This document shows positions 1-12,900 of a stretch of 64,000 bases of DNA, piece after piece. The stretch's first letter is position 1. The number at the start of each line of letters is the position of its first letter. A model generated the notes under the pieces. The model was not told the DNA's origin. It was given only the letters and a program-made list of their open reading frames with translations, and searched no databases. The position numbers and the translations under genes are program-made. The DNA comes from Luscinia megarhynchos (taxonomy: Eukaryota > Chordata > Aves > Passeriformes > Turdidae), in assembly GCA_034336665.1 (NCBI GenBank), contig JAPFBE010000003.1, positions 14,734,360 through 14,798,359 on the forward strand, given 5' to 3'.

Positions 1-1395
1 TGTGCTTATCTTATGAATTATTTATTTCCCAGGGGCAATTAAAGGATCACATGACTGAGTCTCACTTGTGGGGCAGGAATGAAACAGGGATTTAAAGGAA
101 GGTGGCTCATATCTTCAAGAGCTGCTACAATAAAACCAGAGGACAGGGCCCAGATAGTGTGGAAAGAGGGAGAATAGGATCCCAGCCACTTGACATGTGT
201 CAGTCAGCCCCTGATGCAGAGAAGCACCACATCATCCCTGGCTTTTTGTTTGGAGTTCTGTGTGCCAAGACTAAACCTTTCCCACAAAATACCCTAATGG
301 TGCTACCTGCCTGCTGATGAGAGGTCTGGAGAAACTGCCTTGGTTGTACACAAAAGCAGCTGCTCAAAACCTGTAATTCGTTTCACAGACATCCTTAGTC
401 ATCCAGTCCATAATCATTTGAACTGTTTTCTTTTAAAAGTTCCAGCAAATAATTTCTGAATATTAAAAACCCATCTGGTCACAGCCTTAGACTTCATTAG
501 AGCACAAAAGTGGGCTCAACAGTGATTACACACTTTAATTTCAGTATCCAAATGTGTCTCATGCTTCTTAAAATGATTTTTTTCATCTCCTTGTGATGCT
601 ATTTCCTATTTCTGACTTTTGGTAGTACTTTTGTCATTTGCTCTGCCAAGCTTAATTCTCCTGGTTTTGCCCACTCTGGTCTTAGCACAGAGGGATGCCT
701 CATCATCTTTGGATGAATCTCAGGCTCTAGGTGCCCTTACAGGGCTCTGTGTCAGTGGAAATTTTCCAGGAATGGATAGAAGAGCTGGGGCCTTCAAATT
801 TTGTGCTGATCTGTTTTGACTGTATTTGCTTGTTATTAGGATCATATGATGTGATTGACTTTAAGGGACACTGCACCAAGCCTCTTTTGGGAGAACTGTT
901 ATACTAACAGGCAACTCTATTTTAACCATCTGTATTTCTCCCTAGACAAAAATTTTTAATGAACTCACTTAATTTTCTGTCTCAGTAACAGCCAAAAGAA
1001 ATTTATCTTTCTATTTTTCTGGTTGCTTTCTAATTTACAAGGAGAACATTTCTCTCTCCCTTCTTTTAATGTCAAGAGGGCTTTTGAGAGGAAGAAAATA
1101 GACAAAGAAAAAAACAAACAACAAATAAAAACACTCAGTAATGGAGAAACATCTAATTGTTCAATTAACAGAAGGAAAGCTCAATAGAAGAGGCAAATGT
1201 GGATTGTTGTATTGATATGGTTGTAAAATGTGCAGTCCTGGAAACTAAAACATCTTCTCATGTGCAAAGGTTGATAAAATGAAAATAAATTATCCTTGCA
1301 CCAAAACATTTCTTTCAATCTTTTTATTTCCTTGCTCTTGCCTTTGATGTTGTCTGTATTTTAATAGCAATTTGCCGAGGGTTTTGGTTTATTTC
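1..1395. other. unique AT-rich sequence, no gene seen
   Basis: No exon, RNA gene or classifiable repeat was recognised here. A hydrophobic frame starting near 619 begins with TTG rather than ATG and is not accepted as a gene. Purine-rich A-runs lie around 1085-1130. Confidence 0.5.
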
Positions 1396-1615
1396 CTGGG
1401 TTCAATCCAAATCCTGTTGGGCACGCTTAAAGAATATCACCATTCTGCAGCCAGTTGTATCTGATCCAGAGCCTGAAATGGTTATTCAGGCTTTTGTTAC
1501 CTCAAGATTGGACTATTCAAAATCCTTGCTGGTTGGTTTTCCTGATAATGCCTTCCATGAACTCCTACTGTTACAAAATGTGTTTGCTGAAGTGATCCAC
1601 TGACTGCAAAGTCAG
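1396..1615 (+). mobile_element. ancient LINE relic (L2/CR1-like), C-terminal part of reverse transcriptase ORF
   Basis: One plus-strand frame, open from about 1440 to 1612, keeps the pattern typical of the region after the reverse-transcriptase core in L2/CR1/L3-type LINEs. It has an LKNI-like block (cf. HLRNIARLRP), then AFVTSRLDYSKSLLVGFP (family form AFVTSRLDYCNSLLxGLP), then LLLLQNV (family form LQxVQNAAARxI). Spacing of the blocks is as expected. The cysteine-asparagine pair after DY has changed to serine-lysine, and the frame stops after about 58 codons, so it is dead. No flanking 5' part, 3' UTR or tail was recognised, so this is an isolated, old fragment. The exact family needs a profile search; L2-like relics are scarce in birds, which favours great age. 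Confidence 0.68.
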
Positions 1616-4600
1616 TGCAGTAACTATTAACTGCTTCATTAATTAAATTTAAATTATTCCATGAATCTGCAAAAAGCATGAATAGCCTCAGCATAACATG
1701 TCTCTATAAATTTCATTTTGTCACTACAGGTACAGACTGTGTTTTGCCTGCTTCAGCAGTAGTTTTATCTAGGAATTGTCTCTGTCTTCTTCCCCCATCA
1801 TCTGTGGGATGCTATGGGCTGAGGTCAGTCACAAGAAATGCAGCAGAGCTGGCCTATAACCAGGTAAATCTGTCAGATGTCACACAGCTTCCATGAATTA
1901 TACAGAGCATTAATTTTAATGGTGTTTCATACTCACTCCAGCTGTTGTAAGCCCACAGGTGGCCTTTAACTACTTGCTACAGTACAACAGAATGAATTCT
2001 TCTTTTCAGCATTCAGTGTAGGTTTCATTAGCACCTTTACTCACACAAAATGGAACAAACCAGCACGAATTTTAACACAGATGCTTTTTTAATTTAATAA
2101 CAACAAACATAAAAATCTGTACAGAAAAAAACCCCTTGAATTCACAGAGCTTCTAGCTTTTCATCTCTGTGTGTGTGTGCTTATGAGAAACAGGGAGGCT
2201 GGGAAAGAAAAAAGTGCAAGTGAGGCAAGTGCTGAAACAAACTCAAAACTGCAGACTGGAAACTTCAATGTCATCAAGGCATGAGACAGTTAGAAATACA
2301 AATCTACATTCTGTCCTGATCAAATACCTAGTGAATTGGATGTTGTGGATGTGATTATTCCTTAAAAAAAAAAAATTAGAATCCACTTTTACTTAACACC
2401 CTGTGTAGTGGTTACAGGACATTCTGCCACTGCCTCACTTCTGACTGCTGACCCTCCACACCACCCCACACCACCCATCCTCCCTGTCCCCAGGGCCATG
2501 GAACAGCTGATAGTGTTTACTGGCATCCTGCACTGGCAGCTCCTCCGTTCATGGGCAGAAATCTGCCCTCCCTACTCACTGTAGGAGGAGCTGCAAGCTG
2601 CCCCTTGATTTGTTACCCAAGTGTGACCAGCTGCATGAGTAACCCATTTTTATTTAAGGCATAACAGACAAAAAGAGCATAAAACTTTCAGACAGGTCTT
2701 TTGCACAGTGCCTGAGGTGCTGTGCTTTCCCAGACTACCATACAGTCAGAGAGAGCCTCTCACTACAGAAAGAACAGTGGGAAAGTATCCCTCACAGCAA
2801 AAACTAGCAATGCCACCTTATATGCTAATTAAGTGTTTTTAAATTGTATACCCAGCTGTGTTGCACTGAATTGTGTAAATTGGGATAAAATCAAACCCAT
2901 TTTCAACTTTTACTTCTTCAGTGTTTATTTGTATTGTATTGCCAGGGTATAAATGCTTTCCCAGGATGTGCTTTATGCACATGTATGAAATATTAAAGAA
3001 GGCTGAATAATTTCATTGGAACCACACAGAGCCCACTACTCTTTCCATAGTGAATGCTTCAGAGCAGAAGTCTGAATGAGTAACAGAGATTTACAATGTG
3101 CCCCAGAGGTCAAAACACTCCAGCTTTGACAGAACAATGAAGGGATCAAATTCCAATGGAGAGTGGCCTCCTCTGAACTCTTCTGGCCTCTGGTCACCCT
3201 GGCCAGACAATGCAAGGGATTATTCACAAAAATACCTCAGTCATTCTCAAGGGTTTTTGTGGTTTACAGAGAAAAAACCCAGACCCCAACCATGTGGGAG
3301 TACACTTGTTAAATCAACACTTCCATTTTCACTCAGAACCAGGTGGATAGCAAAACAACCTCTATTCTTTCCCATTATTGTGGCCATGTAAAAAAATAGA
3401 CAAAAGACACCAAACAGGCAGCTGTGCTTTCTGTAAAGCATGAATTTAAATGTCAGAGATGACTCTAAGGAGAAGTGCTGAATTAGGATGTCATAAATGA
3501 CTGTGCTGGGAAAGTACTGCTGAAGATGGGATATGGGTCTGGTTGCAAATTTCTAGCACTGTCAGTAACAAGTGGGACTTGTGACAAGTAGAAGGTCTGG
3601 AGACTCAAGACTAGATCCAGACTGGGCAGCTTCTTGGACAAAAATGTTCATTATTCCATTTCCTCTAGAAATTTTACTTCTGTCATGACTGAAATATACC
3701 TCATACGTGTCATACACTGTCCACCTGCCAAGGCCTAATGTTACAATAAATAAAACAGGAAAAAATAATTTAACCAAAAATTATAGGAAATTTTCACTGG
3801 AGATCTAACCTTAACTAGGGAAAGAGGTAACAGAAAGATTCTCCCCTCTGTAAATCAGTAATATAGGGTACTAGTACCAGCAGCTTTATAATAGTTTGGA
3901 TCAAACTTTTTTTTTCTTCTTTTTTTAAGATAGACCTTAAATTATTCTGGCAAAGACTAATGGCTGAGCCACCTTATTCATTCCAGTTGGGACAATAAAA
4001 TCTCATTTTGTATTCACCAATTTCAAAAGGCTGCTGGAAAAAAATTAGTATTTCATACTTACCCGTTCACATAATCTGCAAGAGCTGTGTTCACAGTTAT
4101 CCAAGCAAAGTTCAAATTGTTTTGCTAGTAATCCAGTGCTGAAGATGGAGAGATTAATTTAGTCATAAAAAAGGCAACTGTTGCCACCCAGATCCTGTGC
4201 TGAACATAAACACAAGAAGTCTGACCTCAATAGGCAAAAATCAGTCTGTGGTAAGCAAGGTCTCATCAGTAAACAAAATAAGGAGACAAAAATCTTGTCC
4301 AAGTACTGATCCTGTGACTTTTCAGGGAAAAAAAATAGGGCTAACTAAACATTAATGTTTAGTAACATGTCATCCTATAGAAGTATGCACACCATTTAAA
4401 CAGCTCCATTCATGAGGATTTGATATTTCATCCATGGTAAACTACATCATATTTGTATAAATTAACAGGGAGATTACACTCTAAAGCTATTGGCAGTTAA
4501 GCTGCTTAATTTTGTCCTGTTCAGAAACCAGAGCAATATGCCTTATTTCTTGTGTAGTAAATCAGCAGAGAGGACTCTGTCATCAACACATTCTGAATTC

Positions 4601-4803
4601 CCCAGAAAAAAACCCATGCTCAGGCCAATGTCATCTGCAATTCAGCTTTCCCCCTTAGCCATCAACCAGAAAGGATAGTGCTGAAAAACTGGTAACGAGG
4701 CGCAGCGTGGCTGCAGAAACAGGAGGAAACCATGCTGAGCCCTCCTTCAACTCCCACAAAAGCTGCTGTCCCATTGAAGAGCTCTCTGCCTGTGCCAGCC
4801 CCC
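1616..4803. other. unique sequence, no gene seen; minor simple repeats
   Basis: No exon or transposon was recognised. A short GT run lies at about 2168-2179. A perfect 20-base palindrome lies at 4344-4363. A minus-strand open frame at 3562-3777 starts with TTG; a polypyrimidine stretch ending in TTAG precedes its body, but there is no other support for an exon. Confidence 0.45.
4344..4363. repeat. perfect 20-bp palindrome
   Basis: The sequence ACTAAACATTAATGTTTAGT reads the same on both strands. Its 14-base core AAACATTAATGTTT recurs at 8685-8698. The AT-rich core could be chance or a binding site; nothing else supports a function. Confidence 0.85.
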
Positions 4804-4950
4804 GGGACCCTGGCTGGGCATCCTGGCTGGGGACCCTGGTGGGATCCTGGCTGGGCATCCTGGCTGGGACCCTGGCTGGGCATCCTGGCTGGGACCCTGG
4901 CTGGGCATCCTGGCTGGGACCCTGGCTGGGCATCCTGGCTGGGCTCCTGG
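4804..4950 (+). repeat. 25-bp GC-rich minisatellite (about six copies)
   Basis: The array alternates GGGACCCTGGCT (12 bases) with GGGCATCCTGGCT (13 bases), giving a 25-base unit. The first copies are imperfect (GGGGACCCTGGTGGGATCC near 4829-4848) and the last four are almost identical. The unit has no stop codon in any frame and its length is not a multiple of three, so several frames on both strands stay open and produce repeat peptides such as AQPGSQPGCPARVPARMPSQ. These are artefacts of the repeat, not genes. The array is a GC-rich spike in AT-rich surroundings. Confidence 0.93.
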
Positions 4951-6480
4951 CAGCAGCACTCAGACTGCACGGGAGGGCTGGGGGAAGACAAGGCACAGCA
5001 CTGTGCACAGCTTATTAAACCTTGCCAAGCTCCTCAAATAAAAGTTAGCTCAAGGCAAAGGTTTGGCTGACAGCTGAACATGAGTCAAAAGTCCCACTTT
5101 GTCATGGAGAGTGCTACAAATTCACTGAGAGAAACTTGTTGTTCTTTAGCAAAATCTTTGGGATTTTTGTACATAGTACAACTACCCTCATGCTTACTTA
5201 AAATCTGGCTGCAGATTGAGAGTCACCAAATATATCTGAAACTTAAGATATTAGCTCTCCTATGTATTTACTGTGTATATCCAGATTTTGGAAGCATGAG
5301 TATTTATAGACTTTAATTTGACCTGTACTTTAATTTAATGTAGGCACAAATCTAACGAGATGAAATAGAGTTTTGCAAATTATATTTACAGCAGAACATT
5401 TATTTTATGGTTGTTTAGGGTACCTTGAAATTATTCTTTTGGCTGTCATGTAGCCCACAGCAATGACACTAAGAATAAATGCAGCAGAGAGAAGAGTCAG
5501 CTACTGCTTTTGAACACCTGAGAGGAAAAAAAAATAAAAGGTAAGGATTCTATAAAATAAAACAACACATAGATCAAGGAGGGGGATTTAAAATCATTTA
5601 GGTATTGACTTAAAGAACTGCAATATTGAATTTAGGGAGAGAGAATGTTTTTAAGATGAGCATAGGCCCTTTCTGAACCACCATCTTGAGCTGCCAACAG
5701 TCAGGACACATATATTAGAAATGAAGTCAGTGAAATCATGCTGAAAATAAGTGAACGTAATGAGTAAGTGAGAGCTAAATTCCCTTAATGAATAAGTGAA
5801 AATGGGTGAGTGTAAAGGAGACACAGAGTTGAGTTACTGAGGGAGGTCACTGGGTTAGTGATCCTGAGTTAAGGCTGTTACATAACAGTGCCCTTAATTC
5901 CCTCTGACGTTATGCACTGGGTAAGGCTGAAAGCAAACATGTTAGAAAATGCTTTCAGCTGTGCAGAAAACAGAATATGCTGCTGTTAAACCATACCCCA
6001 CTTTAACATAGAGAAGTTTTCTGCTGCGCTGTGTGGTGCTTTTAAAGGAGATTTAAACACAGATTTTACCTCTCCAACCATTCCCTACATTATCCTTTAC
6101 TATTCTCAATGATGAAATAAAATGCTTCATGCAGGGGTTCTTTTTTTTTTTTTCTTTTAAAAAGTGATTTGAGGACTGCAGACATTTCAAAAGAGGTAGA
6201 GAAAACAGTGGGATCTGCTCTTAATCCAGAGTATTAACATTTGGCAAAGATGAGTCTGCTTTTGTTAGCAACATTACTTTTGAGGAAACTGGAAGGAATT
6301 TAAGAGACCACTATGGTAACCTCTTATTAAACTTCACAGTAATGCAAAAGGGAAGTCAAACCAATTGCAACAAATTTCCTGGAAAGGCTATTTTTTTATT
6401 ACCTAGGCACTTCAGGTATGTTCAGGTGGATGTACAAGACAGCACTTAAAGGAGAAAGAAGCCCTAAAAATGAACAAAAC
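4951..6480. other. unique AT-rich sequence, no gene seen
   Basis: No coding exon or transposon was recognised. A run of GTGAGTAA-like words at about 5755-5860 is degenerate and not a clear tandem repeat. A T-run sits at about 6140. Confidence 0.5.
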
Positions 6481-6998
6481 ATGGAATTATTCAGGCTGGA
6501 AAAGACCTCTCAGATAATTGAGTTTAGCCATTAACCCAGCACTTCCAAGTCCACCACCAAATCATGAGTGTCACATCTACACATCTTTTAAATACCTTCA
6601 GTAATGCAGATTCAACCACTGCCCTGAGCACACTGCTACAATGCCTGAAAATCCTTTGTGTGAAGGGAGCTTTTCCTAATGTCCAATCTAAACCTTCTCT
6701 AGTGCAGCTCCAGCTATTTCTCCTCACCCTGTCTCTTGTTACTGGGGGGATGAGATTTGATCCCCTCACCCAGACTGAAGATAAAGATATTAAACAGGAC
6801 TCACCCCAACATTGAGTCCTGGGGAACGTCACTGATGGTTTTAGTCCATTCCCCACCAATCTCTGGGCCCAGCCCTTCAGCCAGGCTTTTTTCCCAGCCA
6901 AGAGCATACCTATCCAAGCCAAGAACAGCCAATTTCTCCAGGAGAATGCTGTCCCACAGGGAAATGGTGTCAAAGGCTTTAATGAAGTTTAGGTAAAA
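6481..6998 (-). mobile_element. CR1 LINE, minus strand, internally deleted (RT joined to 3' tail)
   Basis: Read on the minus strand, the element begins at about 6998 inside the CR1 reverse transcriptase. It shows FIKAFDT (motif A, family FSKAFDT), then SILLEKLAVLGLDR, then a decayed VPQGSVLGPVLFN block (VPQDSMLG then VLFNIFI). At about 6750-6765 it jumps directly to the region near the 3' end (TTTAGATTGGACATTAGGAA and the following part). It ends in the CR1 tail with GGTGGACTTGGAAGTGCTGG and AGAGGTCTTTTCCAGCCTGAAT at 6481-6530. The intervening RT motif with FADD and the post-RT part are missing, several hundred bases in the normal element. Several minus-strand frames are closed by stops and frameshifts, so the copy is dead. 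A longer minus frame (6524-6973) partly follows this relic. Confidence 0.85.
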
Positions 6999-9900
6999 AA
7001 GCCTTCAGTACCAGAATAGCCTAAAGTCATTTCCATGGTGATATGCAGAGTCACCACTGTGGGGATCATCTCAATCACCAACCTGTTTTATGTACAGTCA
7101 AAGGTCTGTGTTATAGGGGGCTGCTATTTATGGAGGAGTTGACAGAATTGGGTTTGCAGCAGCAGTAAATTGGGACAGCAACAAACTTCAGGCTGCTGAT
7201 GGAAACTTGTGTCAAACATCACTGACTGCAACAGCAATGGTCGAGTACAGAAGTCTTGCTACACATGTGCCTTGTCTCCCCAGCAGAAAAATAAAACTTT
7301 TGGTGGAGTTTAGTTTAGAATACAAACTACATGATGCCAGATGTGTCTTGTTTTGCAGGTCTTACCCAGCCTGTAAAAGGAAACATGCAGATACATCAAA
7401 GACTTTCTCTGACCAGTCATTAGTTTTTCTTGTTGGAGGCACGACAGCTAACCCTGACTCACAGCATTGCACTAAAAGTCATGGCTTTAATGCCTAGGAC
7501 CTCAGGAAAGAAATATTTTCTGATAGATTGCTGCAGGTTTTGAATCCATAAATCCACTGATCTACAATGTTGAAGTTTGACTCATGGTGGGCAGTACAGA
7601 AAAGCAGAGTCCCAAGGAAAATCAGTCACCACTGAGAAGAATGTTCTTGGATTATACCCTTGTAGGTTTGGTGCTTTTTGCTGGGGGGAACATGGCCATA
7701 GCAGAGAGTATAAAAGTAGTTTCAAGCAGTCAATGCTCAAAGAGTAAGACCACCCGTGATGAATCTATAGACTCTGCTGTGTTGGAAGTATTTACCTTTT
7801 ACTGTTTAATTTTTAAGTTTAATTTTAATCAGGCTGTAGGGGATATAATTAAGTTTACATCAATATAGTAGCAGCACTGGCATCAACCTTGGCATTGGCA
7901 CAAAACAAGTATTTTGTTTTAGTAAAGAAACATCTTGCCTTGCTTCATTTTCTGCTTTAATTTACTGCTCAGTGCTGCTGCCTTTGGAGCCAAACAGGAA
8001 AATCACATCTTGGCCTCTGTGGAAACAAGATTGCATCTTGTATTTCTAATATATTAACCACATCAAGGTGTTCCTGACACTACATGGGAATGAAATAATT
8101 CTGAAAGTTTTATTGGCTTGTATGAAAATTAAACTGCTTTGCCCCCACCCAGCTTTCTAATTATAGAATTTAAACACCCATACTTTAAGGCAAATAAGTA
8201 TGCCTGAAACTGTCCAAGGAATCACTTCTAATATGTTTCTTGATTTTAACCTTGCTGTTGTATTTTGAAAAAGGCCTGGGATGACTTTAATTCATTAATG
8301 TCAAAATACTAGGTTTTTGCCAAGCTGCACACTACTTTTTTTATTATGAAAGAAGAAGGGTAAGAATTCAATGCAATATTTAAAAAAAAATTAAAAATAA
8401 CCACAACCACTTTAAGGAGCCAATTTTTCACCATCTTTTTTCTCATTTCCAAAAATTAGGACAGCCTTATGGTTACAGTCCTGGGCAAAGACTTAAAAAA
8501 ATCTTTCTTTAATTTTGCTAGAAAGTTCTTATGTAGGTTTGATCATTCCATGTGTGTCCATTTTTTCTGCATTAGGATGTTGAAAAATAAGTCCTTTATT
8601 TAATCCTACCAAATCCTTTCAAATTTTTACTTGCCAATTATCTTTCATAACACAGCAAGGGCCCTGTTTTTGTTAAAAATTAGTAAACATTAATGTTTGA
8701 ATCTGAAACAAAATTAATTTTGGTGGTTTTACTGTTCTGTGTCTTATATAATTCTCTTTCCTAGAAAGCATTTTAGACCTCATTCAGCATTTCCAGCTGC
8801 TGACATTTGCTAAATAGGGCAATAATTTACTCCTTACACAACAGCTATGAACCATACTTTCCAGGGTACATAAAGGAATATACATTTTTTATCTGATCTT
8901 GACAATTGGAGAAAAAGGCAGAGGCACCAGATCTTAATGAAAAATCACTAAAGGACAAGCCAAAGCTGAAGTAATGTAATGTCTTTTTTGGTGGATTCAT
9001 TTGCTTCATCAAGATTTTAATATAGCATTTTGGTTTAATGATTCATGGCATCATTTGCAGTAATACCTGAGTAGCTTTAGTCTCACTGTACATTTTTCTT
9101 CCTTTAAATGCCCAAAGCTGCCTGCCAGGCTTGGTCCCCAAGCAGTTCAATTGCTGTGTGGTCTAAAGTCCACTTTCCAGATCCAGCTCACCAGTTCTAT
9201 GCAAAAAAGCAATAAAGGTACATATAAAAATGCCTGTTGTGAAGTTCAAGCAGGTCAAGTTCAAACATATTTCCATGCATTTAGTCCACTCTCACTGAAG
9301 CTACATGACCAGCAAAAGACTTCCAATATCCAAACTGCCTTCCAGAGTACCAGGTACAGAGAAACAACTTCTAATATGCTTTATGGTACTCTATGCTTAT
9401 TATGATGAGAGCATATCTCTATATCATCAATCTGCACGCCTAATATCTATAATCACTATCCCAAAGCAAGCATTAGCTGTACATTCGGCCAACCTGCCTT
9501 GCCTTGCTTTTTATTCTTCTTTTTCCTTCTCTCTAGAAAGCTGGTGTGGGTCTGAACTCACAAATATGTGATCCAGTATTCCTCAACATAGGAATGTGAT
9601 CCAACCTGTGCTACTGACTGGCAATCACAAGCATAATTTGATTCAGTTTTAACAAAAGGAGGAACAAGAGTTACTGTGAGGCAATTACCAAATCCATTAA
9701 AACCAACAGGAGTTTTTCACCTAACACCAAACTCTGGATCAGAATCTGTTTTTTTGCTTTAGTCACTAGGGAACACAAAATCTAGAGGTTAAGCTATTCT
9801 GTGTCAGATGATGTTAGTTCTGCTATTCTCTCTTGATGGTATCAAAAGAGCTCTTGGAAGTGCTTTTTAATTCCTATAAAACAAATTTGAAAATTAATTA

Positions 9901-12900
9901 TTGTAAATTTACATTTAAATGGTGAGGATTCTTTAGCTAATATTTGAATTTAACTTCTCCAATCTCCTACATACACTATTTATCATTACATGTTCAATTT
10001 TTTTCCTTAAGATAATTCCCTGTTTGGCTCAGTGGAGTTTCAAGATGTTGCTTGCTCCAGAAGTCATTCTGTGACTCATTGTTATGTCAATGTATAGCTT
10101 ACTGATTAATGCCCATAGAGTTGACAAAGATCTAATATTGAAAATGTTTGTATCTTTTTTTTTCCTTTCATGCACCAGGATATTATCAAATTGATTTTCT
10201 TCACAGGATTCATTATTTTAGTTAGTAAATAAACCAACTCTTTAGGACAAAACATCCCTAGACATAGAGGTCCTTAGCCAAAAATTCGCACTTCATAGTT
10301 GAATACATTTACTAGTTGGCTATGTTTTATGTTGTGTTTGGTGCAATTGATGCTATTTGTATGTACAAACAGCTCTTTTTGTGACATTGCTCAGCTCAGA
10401 TTTTAGTTTAATACTTCAGAGCATCAAGCTGATTTGTTTAAGTAAAGATAAGGACAACATGAAGTGTGTCTGGCATACCAATCCTTTTAAGAGCTGCTCT
10501 GCAGAGAAAATGCCTTTGAATATTTAAGATGCAGTTAAAAGAAAAATGATTGCTTGAAAGTTATCCATGAAGTCCTACTTTTAAAATGGTTGCACTCCCC
10601 CTGAATGCTCTACTTCTTATTTAGGAAGTCTGAAAGGGTTTTCAGAGTTAGATACTGGGTTTGCAGAATCATCCCCATCCCATCTGATCTGCATTATGCA
10701 TCCATCACTTCATTCAGTGCTGTGACTGTTTACACATAATTTTTGTTAAGGACACCTCACAATATTTTCATAGAAGGAAAGAACTGTAGTTTAAATTATC
10801 TTCCCACAAATTACTTACACAGAGACTTTTGTTGTCATCTCTGAAGTACAAATACTTCAAAGACACAGAGTGAATAAGCCAGTTCATAGCTCTGTGGCCA
10901 CTGAGGGTTAGAGTAGAGCATTTCCCATGCACAAACACTCTATATGATAAAACTGAGGGTGCATGAAGATTTTTGCTTTGTCAAATGTTGCAAATCTTGA
11001 CAATTGAGCTGGTTGTATTTTAAAATAATACTTTCTTAAAATATCTTAAGTTCTTGATTGCTTCCAGTTTGAGCAGGAAAAAAAACAATTCTAATTAGCT
11101 TGTTTCATTTGGAAAAAGGTCACACCATCAACTTTGAAAATCAAGGCTAAAAGCTCTATCAAAGGAAGAATTCTTCTCCACTGCAAAGTATTTGAACATT
11201 ATTAGTGCTCTGAGTACCAATTAGTACCTTAGTACCAATGAGCTGTTGATAGAAATCCAAAAGGCCTCATATACCCTCTATGGAAAAGATGAAAGGAAGA
11301 TTTTTATGATGAGGAGATACTCAGGTTCTCCACAAGATACTGACCATGGAACAGGCACTCATTGGAGATGAGCAGTTCAGGGTGTCACTGGTCATCAGCA
11401 AAATAGAGTCACAAATACATACTCTTGGCAAGGTCTATGGAAAAACCACCATCCAAAACACTTTAGTTCAGGTTTTTCAGGATGGATCAAAAACCTCAGT
11501 AATGATAACAAACTAATTTCACATGTTCCAATTTCCAAGGAGCAAGCAATTCTGAAAACAACCTTTTGGTTTCTCTCATTGTGCTCAGGTTGCCAGGCTG
11601 TGGCAGGCTGTACATATGCAATATGCAGATGCATATGGTTATGTATGCATGTATATGTGCATGTGTCTGTCCCTCTGGCCAGGCCTGTCTCAGAAACAGA
11701 ACATTCCTTTGTGTTTTCTGTGTACAGGAATCCTGTGATGCAGCCTGGCAGAGAGTAACCAACCTAGTTACAAAATTCCCACCATTGGTCTGAAGACTTT
11801 CTGAGACCGGTGGAGATAAAGGCAGACTGCTGTTCAGACAGCCCCCATCTACCCTTTCCATCTCAAGGGGCTCATATTGTTTTATTTAATGTTTATCTGT
11901 ATCCCAACAGCACTTGGCTATTCATAAAGGCAAGGACCTCCTCGATCAGCAGGATTATTCTGTTTATGTCTGCCTTATCCCTCCTCTTTTCTGCCTTTCG
12001 TATGGAGATTTTCCAAGATTTCCATTGAAAGCCTCAACAATTTACTTGTGTCACACACAAATTCTTCAAGAGGACCTCTGGTATCCCAGAAATGTTGCAG
12101 AGGCTTTGATCTACTGATAGCAGTGTACACCACATATCACCCCTCCCAACAATGTCAGCTATTTCCATCATGCTTTGTCTTGCATAACTCTGCCATGAAA
12201 TCTTAATAATTTTTTTATTTAGAGAAATGAAGAAAGATCTTGGGCAAGTCATGAAAATTTGAAATGGAATATCTTTCTTACTGACAGAATTGATGCTTTG
12301 CCCTCTAAAATAGTCAATAACTTCCACAAGACTCATATATTACATTTTTTGAGGAAATTAGTTAAAGTGGTGATTTGCCAATGCTACCATGTATTCTAGC
12401 AGCAACTAAAACTTATTTGACAGTATTAAATAACTGGAGGGTATAGTTATCTTTAAGAAATACTCCTAAATGTAATTATTTGCAAAATTACTATTATTTA
12501 GTACCGTATATAAAAGTTCTCTATAGATAAACATGAGACTTCATACAGACTAAACATATCACAGATCATAGACTTCCAACATCTATTAGATTTTGCAATA
12601 ACAGTTCTCTGAGCATATAAAGTGTAAAATCTGCAGAATTGTAATTCCATCACAGAATTTATTCACCCTTCCCCCTCATGGGCCCACAAACAACATGCAC
12701 CTTCCTTCCCATCCTCATCTTGCTAAATGCACACATCCCTTACACACCTTCTTACAGAACAGCCTTTCCACAGAAGAGACATGTATTCTCTGTTTTAGTT
12801 TATATCAAGAGTGTTTTCCTGTGGTAGTATTTTCTGTTTGACAATATTCTCCCTTTTTTGTAGCATTTATTTTTAAAACAATGAAAGATTCATATCTGTT

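Noticed and set aside
375..425. CATCCTTAGTCATCCAGTCCA, like a reversed CR1 tail
   Set aside because: Only one weak match of about 20 bases, without neighbours.
619..819. Signal-peptide-like frame VVLLSFALPSLILLVLPTLV
   Set aside because: It starts at TTG, has no ATG, no splice context and no known family; hydrophobic runs are common in T-rich DNA.
3562..3777. Minus-strand frame with a polypyrimidine tract and acceptor-like TTAG
   Set aside because: TTG start, no donor found and no recognised domain; too weak to list as an exon.
4655..5070. Overlapping frames of 103-117 codons with AQPGSQPGCPARV-like repeats
   Set aside because: They are produced by the stop-free 25-bp minisatellite in several frames at once.
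6524..6973. 149-codon minus-strand frame
   Set aside because: It is a frame of the dead CR1 reverse transcriptase and tail, not a host gene.
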